Part shown: positions 1 to 10,169 of the stretch, piece by piece | Numbering within the stretch: the stretch's first letter is position 1 | Layout of the letters: each line of letters starts with the position of its first letter | DNA from: Hypomesus transpacificus | Lineage: Eukaryota; Chordata; Actinopteri; Osmeriformes; Osmeridae | Assembly: GCF_021917145.1 (NCBI RefSeq) | Contig: NC_061064.1 | Span: 4,321,203-4,385,202 of the forward strand | Direction of reading: 5' to 3' | DNA: 64,000 nucleotides | Notes under the pieces: generated by a model | What the model saw: the letters and a program-made list of their open reading frames with translations, nothing else | Database searches by the model: none | What the model was told of the DNA's origin: nothing | Program-made: the position numbers and the translations under genes

Positions 1-3000
1 AGTAACTTCCTTTTCAATTTAGGAATAATGGTTTGACTACTGGTGTTAGACGTGTGCCGTCTTGGGTCTGTTTCATGGACCAACTGCTCCCACTCCTCAT
101 CACTGTCCACGTCCTAATGACATACACCCATGATGACTGACACAGACTGCTGTGGTGTTGAAAGAGCAGCCAGCAAACAATACTGGGGCACTAACTGTGC
201 AGTGATGCCAGCAAGCTGCAGGCGGTCCAGGTCACTGACCTGACTGTGCATCCTCACTGAGCTCAGGCTGCTGCGGCCATCCTCAGGGTGCTTCCGTACC
301 TGCCGAGGTCCAACCTCCACCGAGGGGAACTCTTTCTCATAATCATGGCTGATCTGACCCCTGCACGGTAACAGGAGAAACTCTACACTGAATGTAAACT
401 TGTGCTGACGCTGCTATTTATATATTTTTTTACAGTTATATCATATAAATAAATCAGTAGGTTGGTTCAATTTCAGGCTGGTTGATCAGAAAGCTCTTGA
501 GTTCATGTTTGAAGTTCCTGGATGCTTCTACTGTACCTCACGGCTGATGTCTCATAGGCTGCAGCGTGGGCCATGTCCTGATCCAAACACGTTAAGGGGG
601 CAGCTGGGGATTCTTGGGAGGGAATCTTTACTGACGGGGCTGTCCTTTGGGGTCCTGCCTTTCCATTTCCAATCTAGAATCAGTTACAAAGCAGTAGTCA
701 CTTGCAGAGTTTAGATTTATTTCCTTCCGAGTATTTCTACGCATGGTTGGGATCACACCCTACCTGTCTGCTCCTCTTTTCCTTGTCTCTTTGTTCCGTG
801 GCCTTGCGCAGCAGCCGGCTCTCACCACCATGCTGCGGTGCCTTCTGTGCCGCTTGCTGAAGCTTCAGAGCCTGCATGTCTGGGCTGGGGGTCACTGTCA
901 GAGGGCTGGATGCACTGGGATCTGACAGCACTACCAAGGCCACCATTAGGGAACAAAGAGGTTAGAATCTGGAAGTTACGTTTACTACGTACAACAATGA
1001 TACCTGAGATCAGAATTGAATCAACAAAATCAATTCAAGCCTGCTGGCCTCACCTACAACTCCATCTGCAACAAAAGGGTGTTTGAGGAGGTCTGGCCAT
1101 GACAATCTCTTCTGTGGGTCTTTGGTCAATAATCCCTTCAAGAAATTCTAGGGTGGCAAGATTGAGAAGTCAAATAAAGCATCTCTAGACATGTCTACAA
1201 ACATGTGTAGGAACTGCACATGTACTAATTAACTACTATCCTAATAATACACAAACACTATAAAACTGTGATCTTTACCGTGCAGGGTTGGCTCATGTTC
1301 TCTGGCCACTTAACAGGATCTCTCACTATGAGCCGCACAAGCTGAAAGATCGAGTTAGTGTAGAAAGGTGGCACCCCCGTGTGGAGCTCGTAAAGAATGC
1401 AGCCCAAAGACCAAAGGTCAGCAGTGTGGTCATAGGGCTTCTCTTCGACAAGCTCCGGGGACATGTAGAGAGGTGTTCCTTTGATGGAAGTCAGGACCAA
1501 TGTAGAAACGCTCATAGCTCGAGCAAACCTGGAACATGTGCCAATAAACCCAAAAATAACTTTACCAGCCATATTCTTAGTGGAAAATTGCACAAAATCG
1601 ACATGTTTAACAAAGAAAAAGACGAATACATTTGGCCGAATTGACATTATAGTGTGCACAAAGGAGTAATGCTCACCCAAAATCACACAGCTTTACAACA
1701 CCACCTTTTCCCAAAAGAATGTTTTGTGGTTTCATGTCACGGTGGAGGATCCGATGTGAATGTAAATAATATAAAGCAGACACTAGCTGGTGGGCAATCT
1801 CAGCGACCTTGACAAAGAGCAACCCACACAGTGAATAAAGCATTCAAAACAAAAGGTTAATTGTATAGTCTACTTAATCTCAGACACCGTTCTGTAATGC
1901 AGAGCTTTAACTATCACACAAACTATTAGAGAGGCAGCTAAATCTTTTTTTGCGTTTTGGACGTCCATATGGACGTCCATAGACTGACGGCGATGGCTGC
2001 TGATCTTTGCATGGATGGACGGACGGCGATGCTGTTCAGAGTGCCGTCCATAGAGGGAGCATATATTTTGGACGGCGTCATAGCCGTCCATATGGACGGC
2101 GATGCTGTTCAGAGTGCCGTCCATAGAGGAAGCAGATATTTTGGACGGCGATGGATTAGCAGGGACGTCCCTCGTGCCGTCCATAGAGGGAGCAGATATT
2201 TTGGACGGCATCATAGCCGTCCATATGGACGGCGATGCTGTTCAGAGTGCCGTCCATAGAGGGAGCATATATTTTGGACGGCGATGGATTGAATGTTTAG
2301 CAGGCTGTTGAGCTAACAGAACTGCCGAAGGCTACCATAGCATGTAGCTAGCTACATTAACTTTGGATGACTCAATCTTTTGTCAAGTTAATTTGTATGA
2401 ATTGCATGTTAGTGCAATATTTACGCCTTTATTCTGTTTTTTTTACATAATCAGCAGTATGATCTCATGACAATATAGACTTGAAAAACAATATGTTATG
2501 GTTTGGGTTTGCCTATAGGCTACATATATTTTAATTATTTCGAGAATTGTTAATAAAGACTCATTTAAAATTTTAAAATTTGGAGTGTTAGGCCCATAGG
2601 CTATTACGTTTTGCATTTGTCTCCGCTCAAAGTGGTTCGTGCGCAACATTGGAGCTACTGACTGGTGGCTCCAAATCCACCCATAAAACACTTTAAACTG
2701 ACGGCTTCAAAGACCTAAAGGGCAATGTATTTCATAGGGTCATAACACAATGTTAAAATCTTAATTGAGTCTTTATTAACAATTCTCGAAATATTTAAAA
2801 TATATGTAGCCTATATCTAGGCAAACCCTAACCATAACATATTGTTTTTCAAGTCTGTATTGTCATGAGATTATATTGTTGATTGGCCTACTTTTGTATG
2901 TTAAAAATAAAATAAAGGCGTAAATATATAGCCTTCACTTAAATGCAATTAATACAAAATAACGTGACAAAACTTATTGAGTCATCCACGGTTGCTGTAG

Positions 3001-4562
3001 CTACATTCATGGTAGCCTTTGACGGCTTTGGTTTGGCTCAACACATCGTATTGTGTTTTGCATTGGTCTCCGCTCCAAGCGAGTGTTTGTTGTTTTGCGT
3101 TTGTCTCCGTGCGCAAAGTTCGTGCGCAAGATTGGAGCTACTGACTGGTGGCTTCAAATCCACCCATAAAACACTTTAAACTGACGGTTTAAAAGACCTA
3201 AATGGCAATGTATTCATAGGGTCATAACACAATGTTAACATTTTAAATGAGTCTTTATTAACAATTCTCGAAATAATTAAAATAAATGTAGCCTATAGGC
3301 AAACCCAAACCATAACATATTGTTTTTCAAGTCTATATTGTCATGAGATCATACTGCTGATTATGTAAAAAAAACAGAATAAAGGCGTAAAAATTGCACT
3401 AACATGCAATTCATACAAATTAACTTGACAAAAGATTGAGTCATCCAAAGTTAATGTAGCTAGCTACATGCTATGGTAGCCTTCGGCAGTTCTGTTAGCT
3501 CAACAGCCTGCTAAACATTCAATCCATCGCCGTCCAAAATATATGCTCCCTCTATGGACAGCACTCTGAACAGCATCGCCGTCCATATGGACGGCTATGA
3601 TGCCGTCCAAAATATCTGCTCCCTCTATGGACGGCCCGTCCAAAATATCTGCTCCCTCTATGGACGGCACTCTGAACAGCATCGCCGTCCATATGGACGG
3701 CTATGACGCCGTCCAAAATATATGCTCCCTCTATGGACGGCACTCTGAACAGCATCGCCGTCCGTCCATCCATGCAAAGATCAGCAGCCATCGCCGTCAG
3801 TCTATGGACGTCCATATGGACGTCCAAAACGCAAAAAAAGATTTAGCTCCTACTGAACTATTACCCAGAGACACTGTGGATCCCAATATAACAATACTTT
3901 CTCATGAATGAATGGGCACTACCTGGCTCTCTGGTAAATTGCCATCGTCCTCGAGGATCTGGAACAACTCGCCTTCTGCGTACTCAGTAACAACAACCAC
4001 CTGTAAAGAGCGTCATAGTCAGTAAACCCCAATGTAAGCAAGATATAGCTTTTTACTAAATGGAAGCTAATTGCAAACACAGCTACCTCTCTTTCAGTCT
4101 CAACACTGTCCAACAAGAGGACAATGTTCGGGTGTCGAAGTCCCTTCATGATGTCAATTTCTCTTTTAAGACTTCGCAACTCTTTCTCAGAGCGACCAAC
4201 TTTAGGGATAAACTTCAGTGCCACCACCTCAACAAACAAAATAAACACGGTTTCGGTTTACAAACACGCTAGAAGGAAGAAACATGCATTAGGCTGGTCA
4301 TTTCTCAAACTCTTGCTACAAATGTTGTTAGGTTTAACAAGTTATTCTAAAGTCTTACAAGCCAACTACAATACAAAATATTGGTGATATAGCGGGACAG
4401 CGCCACTTAGCTTGTTTTAGCTACCTAGCAAAATAGATCTACATTTAAGCCTATATAGTCTAGTTACATTTTACTTACTTGACCACTGAATTTCTTACGT
4501 CCTTTATAAACTCGCCCAAATGAGCCTTCTCCTATCATCTCCAAAACATGATACAAGTCCAT
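1..4562 (-). CDS. stk36: STK36 (Fused) serine/threonine kinase, N-terminal part, 10 coding exons, runs off left edge
   Basis: Fused-family kinase of Hedgehog signalling and motile-cilium (central pair) assembly. Coding exons in transcript order: 4479-4562 (start [20 protein letters not shown], the glycine-rich ATP loop), 4087-4227 (VALKFIPK with the catalytic Lys, then LRHPNIV), 3923-4000 ([20 protein letters not shown], hinge), 1677-1807 (HRDMKPQN catalytic loop, CDFG), 1279-1528 ([19 protein letters not shown] activation segment, [12 protein letters not shown]), 1054-1147 ([16 protein letters not shown]), 764-930, 537-673, 300-360, and 113 down to the edge. All junctions are GT-AG and the phases join without a break. 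The kinase core looks intact. The four exons after the kinase domain match the human STK36 linker (acidic DSDEEWEQL motif); the long C-terminal region lies outside. Exon 8 uses the donor GTACAG, because the neighbouring GTGAGG would break frame with exon 9. Intron 3 carries a large foldback element. Confidence 0.93.
1957..2292 (+). repeat. Left-arm subterminal array of GTCCATATGGAC palindromes
   Basis: Short palindromes built on GTCCATATGGAC or GCCGTCCATATGGACGGC recur at about 1960-1978, 2084-2101 and 2215-2233. Between them lie units containing 'gtccatagagggagca' and 'tattttggacggc'. The open frames that run through this array are repeat artefacts (residues such as MDVHMDVH), not genes. Subterminal arrays of this kind are often transposase-binding sites in non-autonomous elements; that role is inferred. 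Confidence 0.75.
3525..3832 (-). repeat. Right-arm subterminal array, inverted copy of the left array
   Basis: This is the reverse complement of the array at 1957-2292 with the same alternating palindromes, but shorter by roughly one unit: around 3628-3640 two 'gccgtccaaaatatctgctccc' units are joined directly. The arms therefore differ by a small unit-number change and not by general decay. Confidence 0.75.
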
Positions 4563-5217
4563 TTTAGCAAGGCTATCAGTCTCGCTAGCTTGTCCTGAAG
4601 ATGCCTGGCAATCTTACTGTTTAGCTAGTAGGCTACTGTAGTCTAGTTTCTCTGCTAGCAAAACTTTTCTTCGTGTGAGAGGAAACGTTCCGTAGCCTCC
4701 AAAATTACGTTTAATATGCTTTACCATCTATAAACTACCTCTTTATTTAACACAAAGTGTCCAACAAAACCCTAGTTTACTTCAACTGTTGGCTATCTTA
4801 AACAAAGAGCTTAGAATACCTAGTGGTATAGCTAGCTAGCTATGTAGCAGCATGGCTGTTTGGTAGCCTCCTGTATGTCAGGTGCGTACTAGCAATGTAA
4901 TCAAACGTTGCTAAGCAACTCTATCTATGGCCCGTCGGTTCACAAAGGTTCTCGAGTTCTCTCATCATCCTCCAGAATGTCTTAAGCAAGGGCGTGGGAT
5001 TGACTTTGACATTGGGGGGGGACTTATTTGCCACTATGAATCAACGTCCATCCCACCCCCATAATAGTAACATACAGTATGGTGACGTGGTACAACATAT
5101 ATGGTATCACAAACAGCCCTCAGACTAGGTGGACAGCACCGCTTCAGTCCTGCTTTGTTATACTTTTGACACCCGTTCTCACTTGACTTGATGATGAGTA
5201 TGACTTGAGTATAGTTC
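4563..5217. other. stk36 upstream region, no gene
   Basis: About 650 bp between the stk36 start codon and the duplicated zinc-finger unit. It should hold the stk36 5' UTR and promoter. I see no clear TATA box and no coding potential. The sequence is AT-rich with several 'gctagct' motifs (for example 4830-4842). Confidence 0.5.
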
Positions 5218-5275
5218 AGACATAAACAGAAAGTAGCAATCAATATTTGTTATTATTGTCTACATCACATAACAT

Positions 5276-5281
5276 TTTATT
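5276..5281 (-). terminator. Candidate poly(A) signal of the left zinc-finger gene
   Basis: AATAAA on the minus strand (TTTATT on the plus strand), about 315 nt beyond the stop codon at 5597. The corresponding site in the right unit (near 9122) reads GTTATT and so has lost the hexamer. Confidence 0.35.
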
Positions 5282-5596
5282 TCAGTTTATGTTTAAAAGT
5301 AAAATATATATCAAGTCATACAAAATGAATGATTGTAATACAATAATATAATAAACAATGAAACAATCGTACATAGACTGTATTTTATGGTGACATTTAT
5401 ATACAATATACATTTTCAGTATAAAATCAATTATCTTATGTACAATTCTACTTTAAATGATGAATACAAATACATACATTTCCTATGTTCATAAATGTTT
5501 AATTCTTAAGTAAGATCTAGAGATCAGGATCTCTAGTCTTCCCAGAACAAAAGTGTCACTAAGTCTCCTGACATACTGAAGCTCTTCCCACACTGG

Positions 5597-6487
5597 TCAC
5601 AGACAGTGGTACGGCTTCTCTCCTGTGTGAACACGCTGGTGTTTCTTTAAGGTTCCTGACTGACTGAAGCTCTTCCCACACTGGTCACAGTGGTATGGTT
5701 TCTCTCCTGAGTGAACACGCTGGTGTGTCTCTAAATCTCCTGACTGACTGAAGCTCTTCCCACACTGGTCACAGTGGTACGGCTTCTCTCCTGAGTGAAC
5801 ACGCTGGTGTCTCTCTAAGTTTTCTGAATGACTGAAGCTCCTCCCACACTGGTCACATTGAAACGGCTTCTCTCCTGTGTGAACACGCTGGTGCCTCTCT
5901 AAGTTTCCTGAATGAGTGAAGCTCTTCCCACACTGGTTACAGTGGTACAGCTTCTCTCCTGAGTGAACACGAAGGTGTATCACTAAGTCTCCTGACTGAC
6001 TGAAGCTCTTCTCACACTGGTCACAGTGGTACGGCTTCTCTCCTGTGTGAACACGCTGGTGTCTCTCTAAGCTTCCTGACCGACTGAAGCTCCTCCCACA
6101 CTGGTCACAGTGGTACGGCTTCTCTCCTGAGTGAACACTCTGGTGTGTCTTTAAGTGTCCTGCATTTCTGAAGCTCTTCCCACACTGGTCACAGTGGTAC
6201 GGCTTCTCTCCTGAGTGAACACGCTGGTGTGCCTTTAAGTGTACTGAATGACTGAAGCTCTTCCCACACTGGTCACAGTGGTGATTTCTGGCCTTTTCCT
6301 TGTCCATGCTTCCCCGGGTGGGGACCGGGGGGAGGGATGAAGTGGTGTTGGGGCGTGGTCGAGAGGAAGACAGAGTCTCTGGTCTGATTTCTCCACTCCT
6401 CAGCAGAGAGACACACAGGTCATGGTGGCACTTCTTGATGTGCTTCTGGGCAGTGAAGGAGAGAGGACAATGGGAGCAGGAGAACAT
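5597..6487 (-). CDS. C2H2 zinc-finger protein with 8 tandem fingers (left unit)
   Basis: Predicted DNA-binding nuclear protein of 296 residues. The start ATG (MFSCSHCPLSFTA...) lies just inside an exon that begins at about 6518 after acceptor CTTCCAG; upstream in-frame codons read intron sequence. The N-terminus is a degenerate C2H2-like module (CSHC...HIKKCHH), followed by a linker ending MDKEKARNHHC. Then come eight 28-residue fingers with canonical spacing (CDQCGKSF...L..HQRVH) joined by SGEKPYH or TGEKPYH linkers. A ninth finger is broken: an extra 4 nt in 'taccactgtCTGTgaccag' shifts the frame and the protein ends at PYHCL. The remnant downstream still encodes CDQCGKSFS but has no zinc-binding histidines. 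Finger helices vary little ([21 protein letters not shown]), which implies recent unit amplification. No specific orthologue can be named. Confidence 0.8.
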   Translation of the reverse strand: MFSCSHCPLSFTAQKHIKKCHHDLCVSLLRSGEIRPETLSSSRPRPNTTSSLPPVPTRGSMDKEKARNHHCDQCGKSFSHSVHLKAHQRVHSGEKPYHCDQCGKSFRNAGHLKTHQSVHSGEKPYHCDQCGRSFSRSGSLERHQRVHTGEKPYHCDQCEKSFSQSGDLVIHLRVHSGEKLYHCNQCGKSFTHSGNLERHQRVHTGEKPFQCDQCGRSFSHSENLERHQRVHSGEKPYHCDQCGKSFSQSGDLETHQRVHSGEKPYHCDQCGKSFSQSGTLKKHQRVHTGEKPYHCL

Positions 6488-6642
6488 CCGAGTCTGGGAC
6501 GATTCTATATTCTTGGTCCTGGAAGAGAGAGAGCAAAAAAATACATGTAAAACCATTATATACAAACAGCATAGTTAGGAAAAGACATATTAAGAAGAGG
6601 AGATGTCAGGAGAGGAGTGAGGAGGAAACTAAGAGGAGGTAC

Positions 6643-6720
6643 CTCTGGTGGAGCTCTTGTTGTCTCAGAGGCAGCTACCGCTAGCTAGCTCGCTACCCCG
6701 GCCCTTCCCTTCTAAGTCTT
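6643..6720 (-). other. Probable non-coding first exon of the left zinc-finger gene
   Basis: A block rich in 'gctagctagc' is nearly identical to 12139-12216 in the right unit. Both copies end in a good donor on the minus strand (CACCAGAG|GTACCT; CACTAGAG|GTACCT), about 120 nt before the acceptor of the coding exon. There is no ATG, so it would be 5' UTR. The transcription start is not visible, so the high-coordinate end is approximate. Confidence 0.5.
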
Positions 6721-7117
6721 TACTATATCTAGACATAAATTATACCATCTAACTATAGTTAAAATCTCACGGAGATCTGATGCAATTATGTCGTCGTATA
6801 ATGGTTTTGTAGAAAGCGGGCTAACATTTAAAAAAGCACGTTTTACCCTATTCAACATTACACGAGTAGGTGCGCCTGATGGAGTCAAAACAACATGCAT
6901 ACGATAAGATTATTATCTTTGTAAACATCAGAGTTTGTTGAATTTCAACAAAATATTCACTTACACACAATTCCAAACGTCTTGACGATTTCCTCCACAA
7001 TCCAAATGTCCGATTCACATACACAAGTCAAACGTCTTGAGCCCGCCTCTCCTTCAATTTCATTGGTTGAATATGTAAACTAATGATTTTCCTTTCTGCC
7101 CTCAGAACATGTTTGAG

Positions 7118-7680
7118 TGAGCATTTGTGCCAAAAAATCGATGCTTTTTGATAGGATGAGATGTCTGCATAGAGTTAATATAACTAGAGTAAGCTACTTT
7201 TGTCTTCCAAGATGGCGTCCCCATTCATTTCTATGAAAAGTGCTCAGTGGCGCAGTCTTAACTCTATTGGGGATGTCTGTCCAGGCAGGCCGGAAAGAGT
7301 CACTATAGTTATAAAACGGGTTGACGACTCGGTTTTATTAGCTCGACGTCGGATCATGCCACCAATCACAATAGAGTGGCTAGCATGAGTAAAAACTCTC
7401 TTACAATAGTGCTTAAATACAGTAGTGGCCATGATAAAAATAGAATGTACAGAATCGTTTCCTTAATGGGTCTTCAGTGAACGTTGAACGTTGTACAGAT
7501 GTACAAGTCGTAACTCACGTAAGCCCAATTTGTACATGTTTTGCCTTAATGTCTCCAAACTGTCTGGACTGCTCAGTGGGGACCTCGTTGTATGACCTCT
7601 TGACCTCACAGAGACTCCAGCTTCTATGTACACAGAAAATCTGCATATCACATTTGTACAATGGAGGCGATTGCTTTGCT
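7118..7680. other. Extra ~560 bp found only in the left duplication unit
   Basis: The right unit runs from 'catgtttgagtg' (about 12650) to 'tcagtcgttgcagaagg' (about 12730) in roughly 80 bp; here the same markers are about 580 bp apart. The extra DNA may be an insertion here or a deletion in the other unit. I see no transposon ends and no believable coding sequence; the short open frames are not supported. Confidence 0.5.
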
Positions 7681-8098
7681 CTCAGTCGTTGCAGAAGGCC
7701 TTGTGATTTGCAGCGTACCATTTGTACCAAAAATAAGTCGACGCTTTTGTACAATACATCTGAGTGTTTTCCCCATCCCCTGCATGGCAAACTATTGCTG
7801 TCAAGAACATGTCCAAAAAAAGTACTATTCAGGTCTGAATCTGTCACAATCATATTTATTGACTGACTGATTGCTAATGAAAAGTAGGCCTACATGAATG
7901 CAAAAAAAGCTGCTCACAGTAAAATGTGTTTAGATACAGAGTGATTTGATTAGGACCATGGTTTAAAAAAAGAAATACATATTTAAAAAAAAACTGTCTT
8001 ATTAGTATTAGTAATTCTAATGATAAAAAAAACTAAACACATGCACAAACAAACACACAAGACACAACATGTTACAATTATAAGAACAGACTTTCAGT

Positions 8099-8803
8099 TC
8101 ACCAATACCATGCACTACAAAGTTCAGGGCACTCCACAATTTCTTGTAAAACATTGGATGACAATTGAGCATTGCTTGCAAGGATAGACCTATTATATGG
8201 AGCAACATTTGTAAAGTGCAAGCCATATGTGGGATCCAGCTGCACAGAACCAAAATGTGTGTAGGAGAAAAGTGAGGATGTGTGTTGATTGCCTATAGGA
8301 TGAATGTCCTCCCCTACTGTGGATGGTGAAGTCCAGGTTTCCAACGATGAACTGCAAGTCTGTAGCAAAGGAAAAAATATGATGTTAGTATGAACCTTTA
8401 AGATAAAGAACTAGGCCCATGACCGATACAACAATCTAAAATGATTGTGGGCCAACAACCGTAGCATGCTTACTTGTCCTTTGTCTAATTCCTGGTTTGT
8501 CAATTTTCCGAAAGGCCAGGAATGTTGAAAAGGGACGTTACAGGGTTCGCTCTTGGCTACAGGTCCCGTCTGATGTGTCATGCAGAAATTGTAGCTGTAT
8601 GTGGAACACTCAGTCCCTTGCCAGATCAAGTTTTCAGTGTAGGGAAGTGGTTGTGTGTTGGATTCTGGAACAGGTCAGAAAATCAGATTTGGCCATGATT
8701 ATAAAGACTTGTTTCAGTTCCCTTTCTTTGCAATAATTATATTATGCTCATGGCACCTACTGTAGTAAGATTGGGTAGTATCTGGAAACGCATGTTTGGG
8801 ATA
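8099..8803 (-). pseudogene. Orphan 3' exons of a duplicated POU2AF3-like gene
   Basis: Three exon copies match pou2af3 exons 3-5: about 8758-8803, 8474-8664 and 8099-8359. The last two have the same lengths (191 and 261 nt), phases and open frames as the complete gene and end in the same way (...AWYW stop). No equivalents of the start exon or of the VRVK-motif exon exist between here and the right-hand unit. The acceptor of the first copied exon has changed from TTTTCACAG to TTTTCACAT. This is therefore most likely an untranslatable fragment, although the two 3' exons could still be captured as alternative terminal exons. The duplication looks recent because the frames remain open. Confidence 0.75.
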
Positions 8804-9329
8804 TTCATGTGAAAATAATCCAGAGAATTTTAAATTCAACTTTGAATAATTATTACTGTGTTTAATTGTGGAGGGAAGTGGGATTGTTCTCATAATGTAA
8901 TGAACTGTTTTTAAGTAAAGCATGAATATTTTTCTGGTGCTTCTACGATCATCATTTCTCCCATCCTAATGTAACACAGTCACATAAACACACACACACA
9001 ACGTGAATATGGAAATGAGGCTTGAGGTACAATAACAACATTGCTCACAGTATATATCACACATAGACAGACAGTGGCATTCAATATTTTTTATTATTGT
9101 GTACATCACATACCATTGCATGTTATTTCAGTTTATGTTTAAAAGTAAAATATATATCAAGTCATACTAAATGAATTATTGTAATACAATTTTATAATAA
9201 AAAAAGAAACAATTGTTCAAAGACTGTATTTTATGTTGACATTTATATACACAACATACATTTTCAGTATAAAATCAAATATCCTATGAACAATTCTACT
9301 TTAAATAATGAATACAAATACATATATTT

Positions 9330-10030
9330 CGTCGTTATCGTCATCTGCCACTTGTCCGGGGGTCGGGTTGCGGGGACAGCAACCTAAGCAAGGAGGCCGA
9401 GCAGACTTCCCTCTCCCCGGTCACTTCCACCAGCTCTTCCTGGGGGACCCTGAGGTGTTCCCAGGCCAGCAGAGAGACATAGTCCCTCCAGGGTGTCCTG
9501 GCTCTTCCCCGGAGCCTCTTCCCAGTGGGACGTGCCCAGAACACCTCGCCAGGGAGGCGTCCAGGAGGCATCCTGATCAGATGCCTGAGCCACCTCAACT
9601 GGCTCCTCTCGACACGGAGGAGCAGCGGTTCTACTCTGAGCCCCTGCCGGATGACAGAGCTTCTCTCCCTATCTCTAACGGAGAGCCCAGACACCTTGCG
9701 GAGAAAACTTGTTTCGGCCGCTTGTATTCGTGATCTCGTTCTTTCGATCACAACCCACAGTTTGTGACCATAGGTGAGGGTAGGAACCTAGATTGACTGG
9801 TAAATAGAGAACTTCGCCTTTCGGCTCAGCTCCTTCTTCACCACGACGGACTGATGCAGAGCCTGAATCACTGCGGACGCCGCACCGATCCACCTATCGA
9901 TCTCACGCTCTATTTTTCCCTCACTCGTGAATACGACCCCGAGATACTTGAACTCCTCTGCTTGGGTCAAGATCTCCTCCCCTAACCGGAGATTGCACTC
10001 CACCCTTTTCTGGTCGATAACCATGGCCTC
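9330..10030 (-). mobile_element. 5'-truncated LINE (non-LTR retrotransposon) 3' fragment
   Basis: On the minus strand the fragment encodes the C-terminal part of a LINE polyprotein in two frames. The first (10030 to about 9790) reads EEFKYLGVVFTSEGKIEREI, typical of the region just after the reverse transcriptase palm. The second (about 9740-9341) reads SQLRWLRHLIRMPPGRLPGE then RTPWRDYVS, common at fish LINE 3' ends. A frameshift separates them, so the copy is dead. The 3' tail ends at 9330 in a short 'gacgataacgacg' run. Flanks 'catatattt' (9321-9329) and 'catacattt' (10030-10038) look like a 9-bp target duplication with one mismatch. The empty site is preserved in the left unit at about 5475-5485. 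Confidence 0.8.
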
Positions 10031-10169
10031 ATACATTTCCTATGTTCATAAATGTTTACTTCTTAAGTGAGATCTAAAGATCAGGATCTTTAGTCTTCTC
10101 TGAACAAAAGTGTTTCCCTCAATGTCCTGACTGACTGAAGCTCTTCCCACACTGGTCACAGTGGTAGGC

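Larger units (their letters stand above)
1929..3855. mobile_element. 1.93-kb palindromic foldback DNA transposon, probably non-autonomous hAT-like, in stk36 intron 3
   Basis: The sequence from 1929 reads nearly the same as the reverse complement from 3855, so the whole element is a long inverted repeat. The outer ends are 16 nt each and share AGCTAAATC; the right end reads CAGTAGGAGCTAAATC inward. Perfect 8-bp direct repeats AACTATTA flank it at 1921-1928 and 3856-3863. Eight-base duplications and CAG-type ends fit the hAT superfamily. Inside each arm are several copies of a small palindrome (GCCGTCCATATGGACGGC) alternating with a 'ccatagagggagcatatattttgg' type unit; further in is an AT-rich module repeated in alternating orientation near 2450-2700, 2700-2890 and 3180-3400. 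No transposase is present. It occupies most of the 2115-bp intron. Confidence 0.85.
5218..8829. repeat. Segmental duplication, left unit (zinc-finger gene plus orphan POU2AF3 exons)
   Basis: This block matches 9060-13869 in order and orientation: finger-gene 3' flank (5260-5520 against 9100-9330 and 10030-10090), finger coding exon, non-coding first exon, then the POU2AF3 3' flank and its last three exons. Similarity stops at about 8829 ('ccagagaat'), and its counterpart stops at about 13869. The unit lacks the LINE present in the other copy, has fewer fingers, and has about 560 extra bases at 7118-7680. About 230 bp of single-copy DNA separates the units. Confidence 0.85.

Noticed and set aside
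1957-2311. Overlapping open frames with MDVHMDVH and [12 protein letters not shown] repeats (also mirrored at 3500-3911)
   Set aside because: They come from the subterminal palindromic arrays of the foldback element. Both strands and several frames are open because of the repeat unit, not because of coding constraint.
7515-7853. Frame shared between the two duplication units (…TDSDLNSTFF…, also 12550-12942)
   Set aside because: Similarity between the copies is explained by the segmental duplication. The frames diverge at both ends and lie downstream of the POU2AF3 stop codon, most likely 3' UTR and flank.
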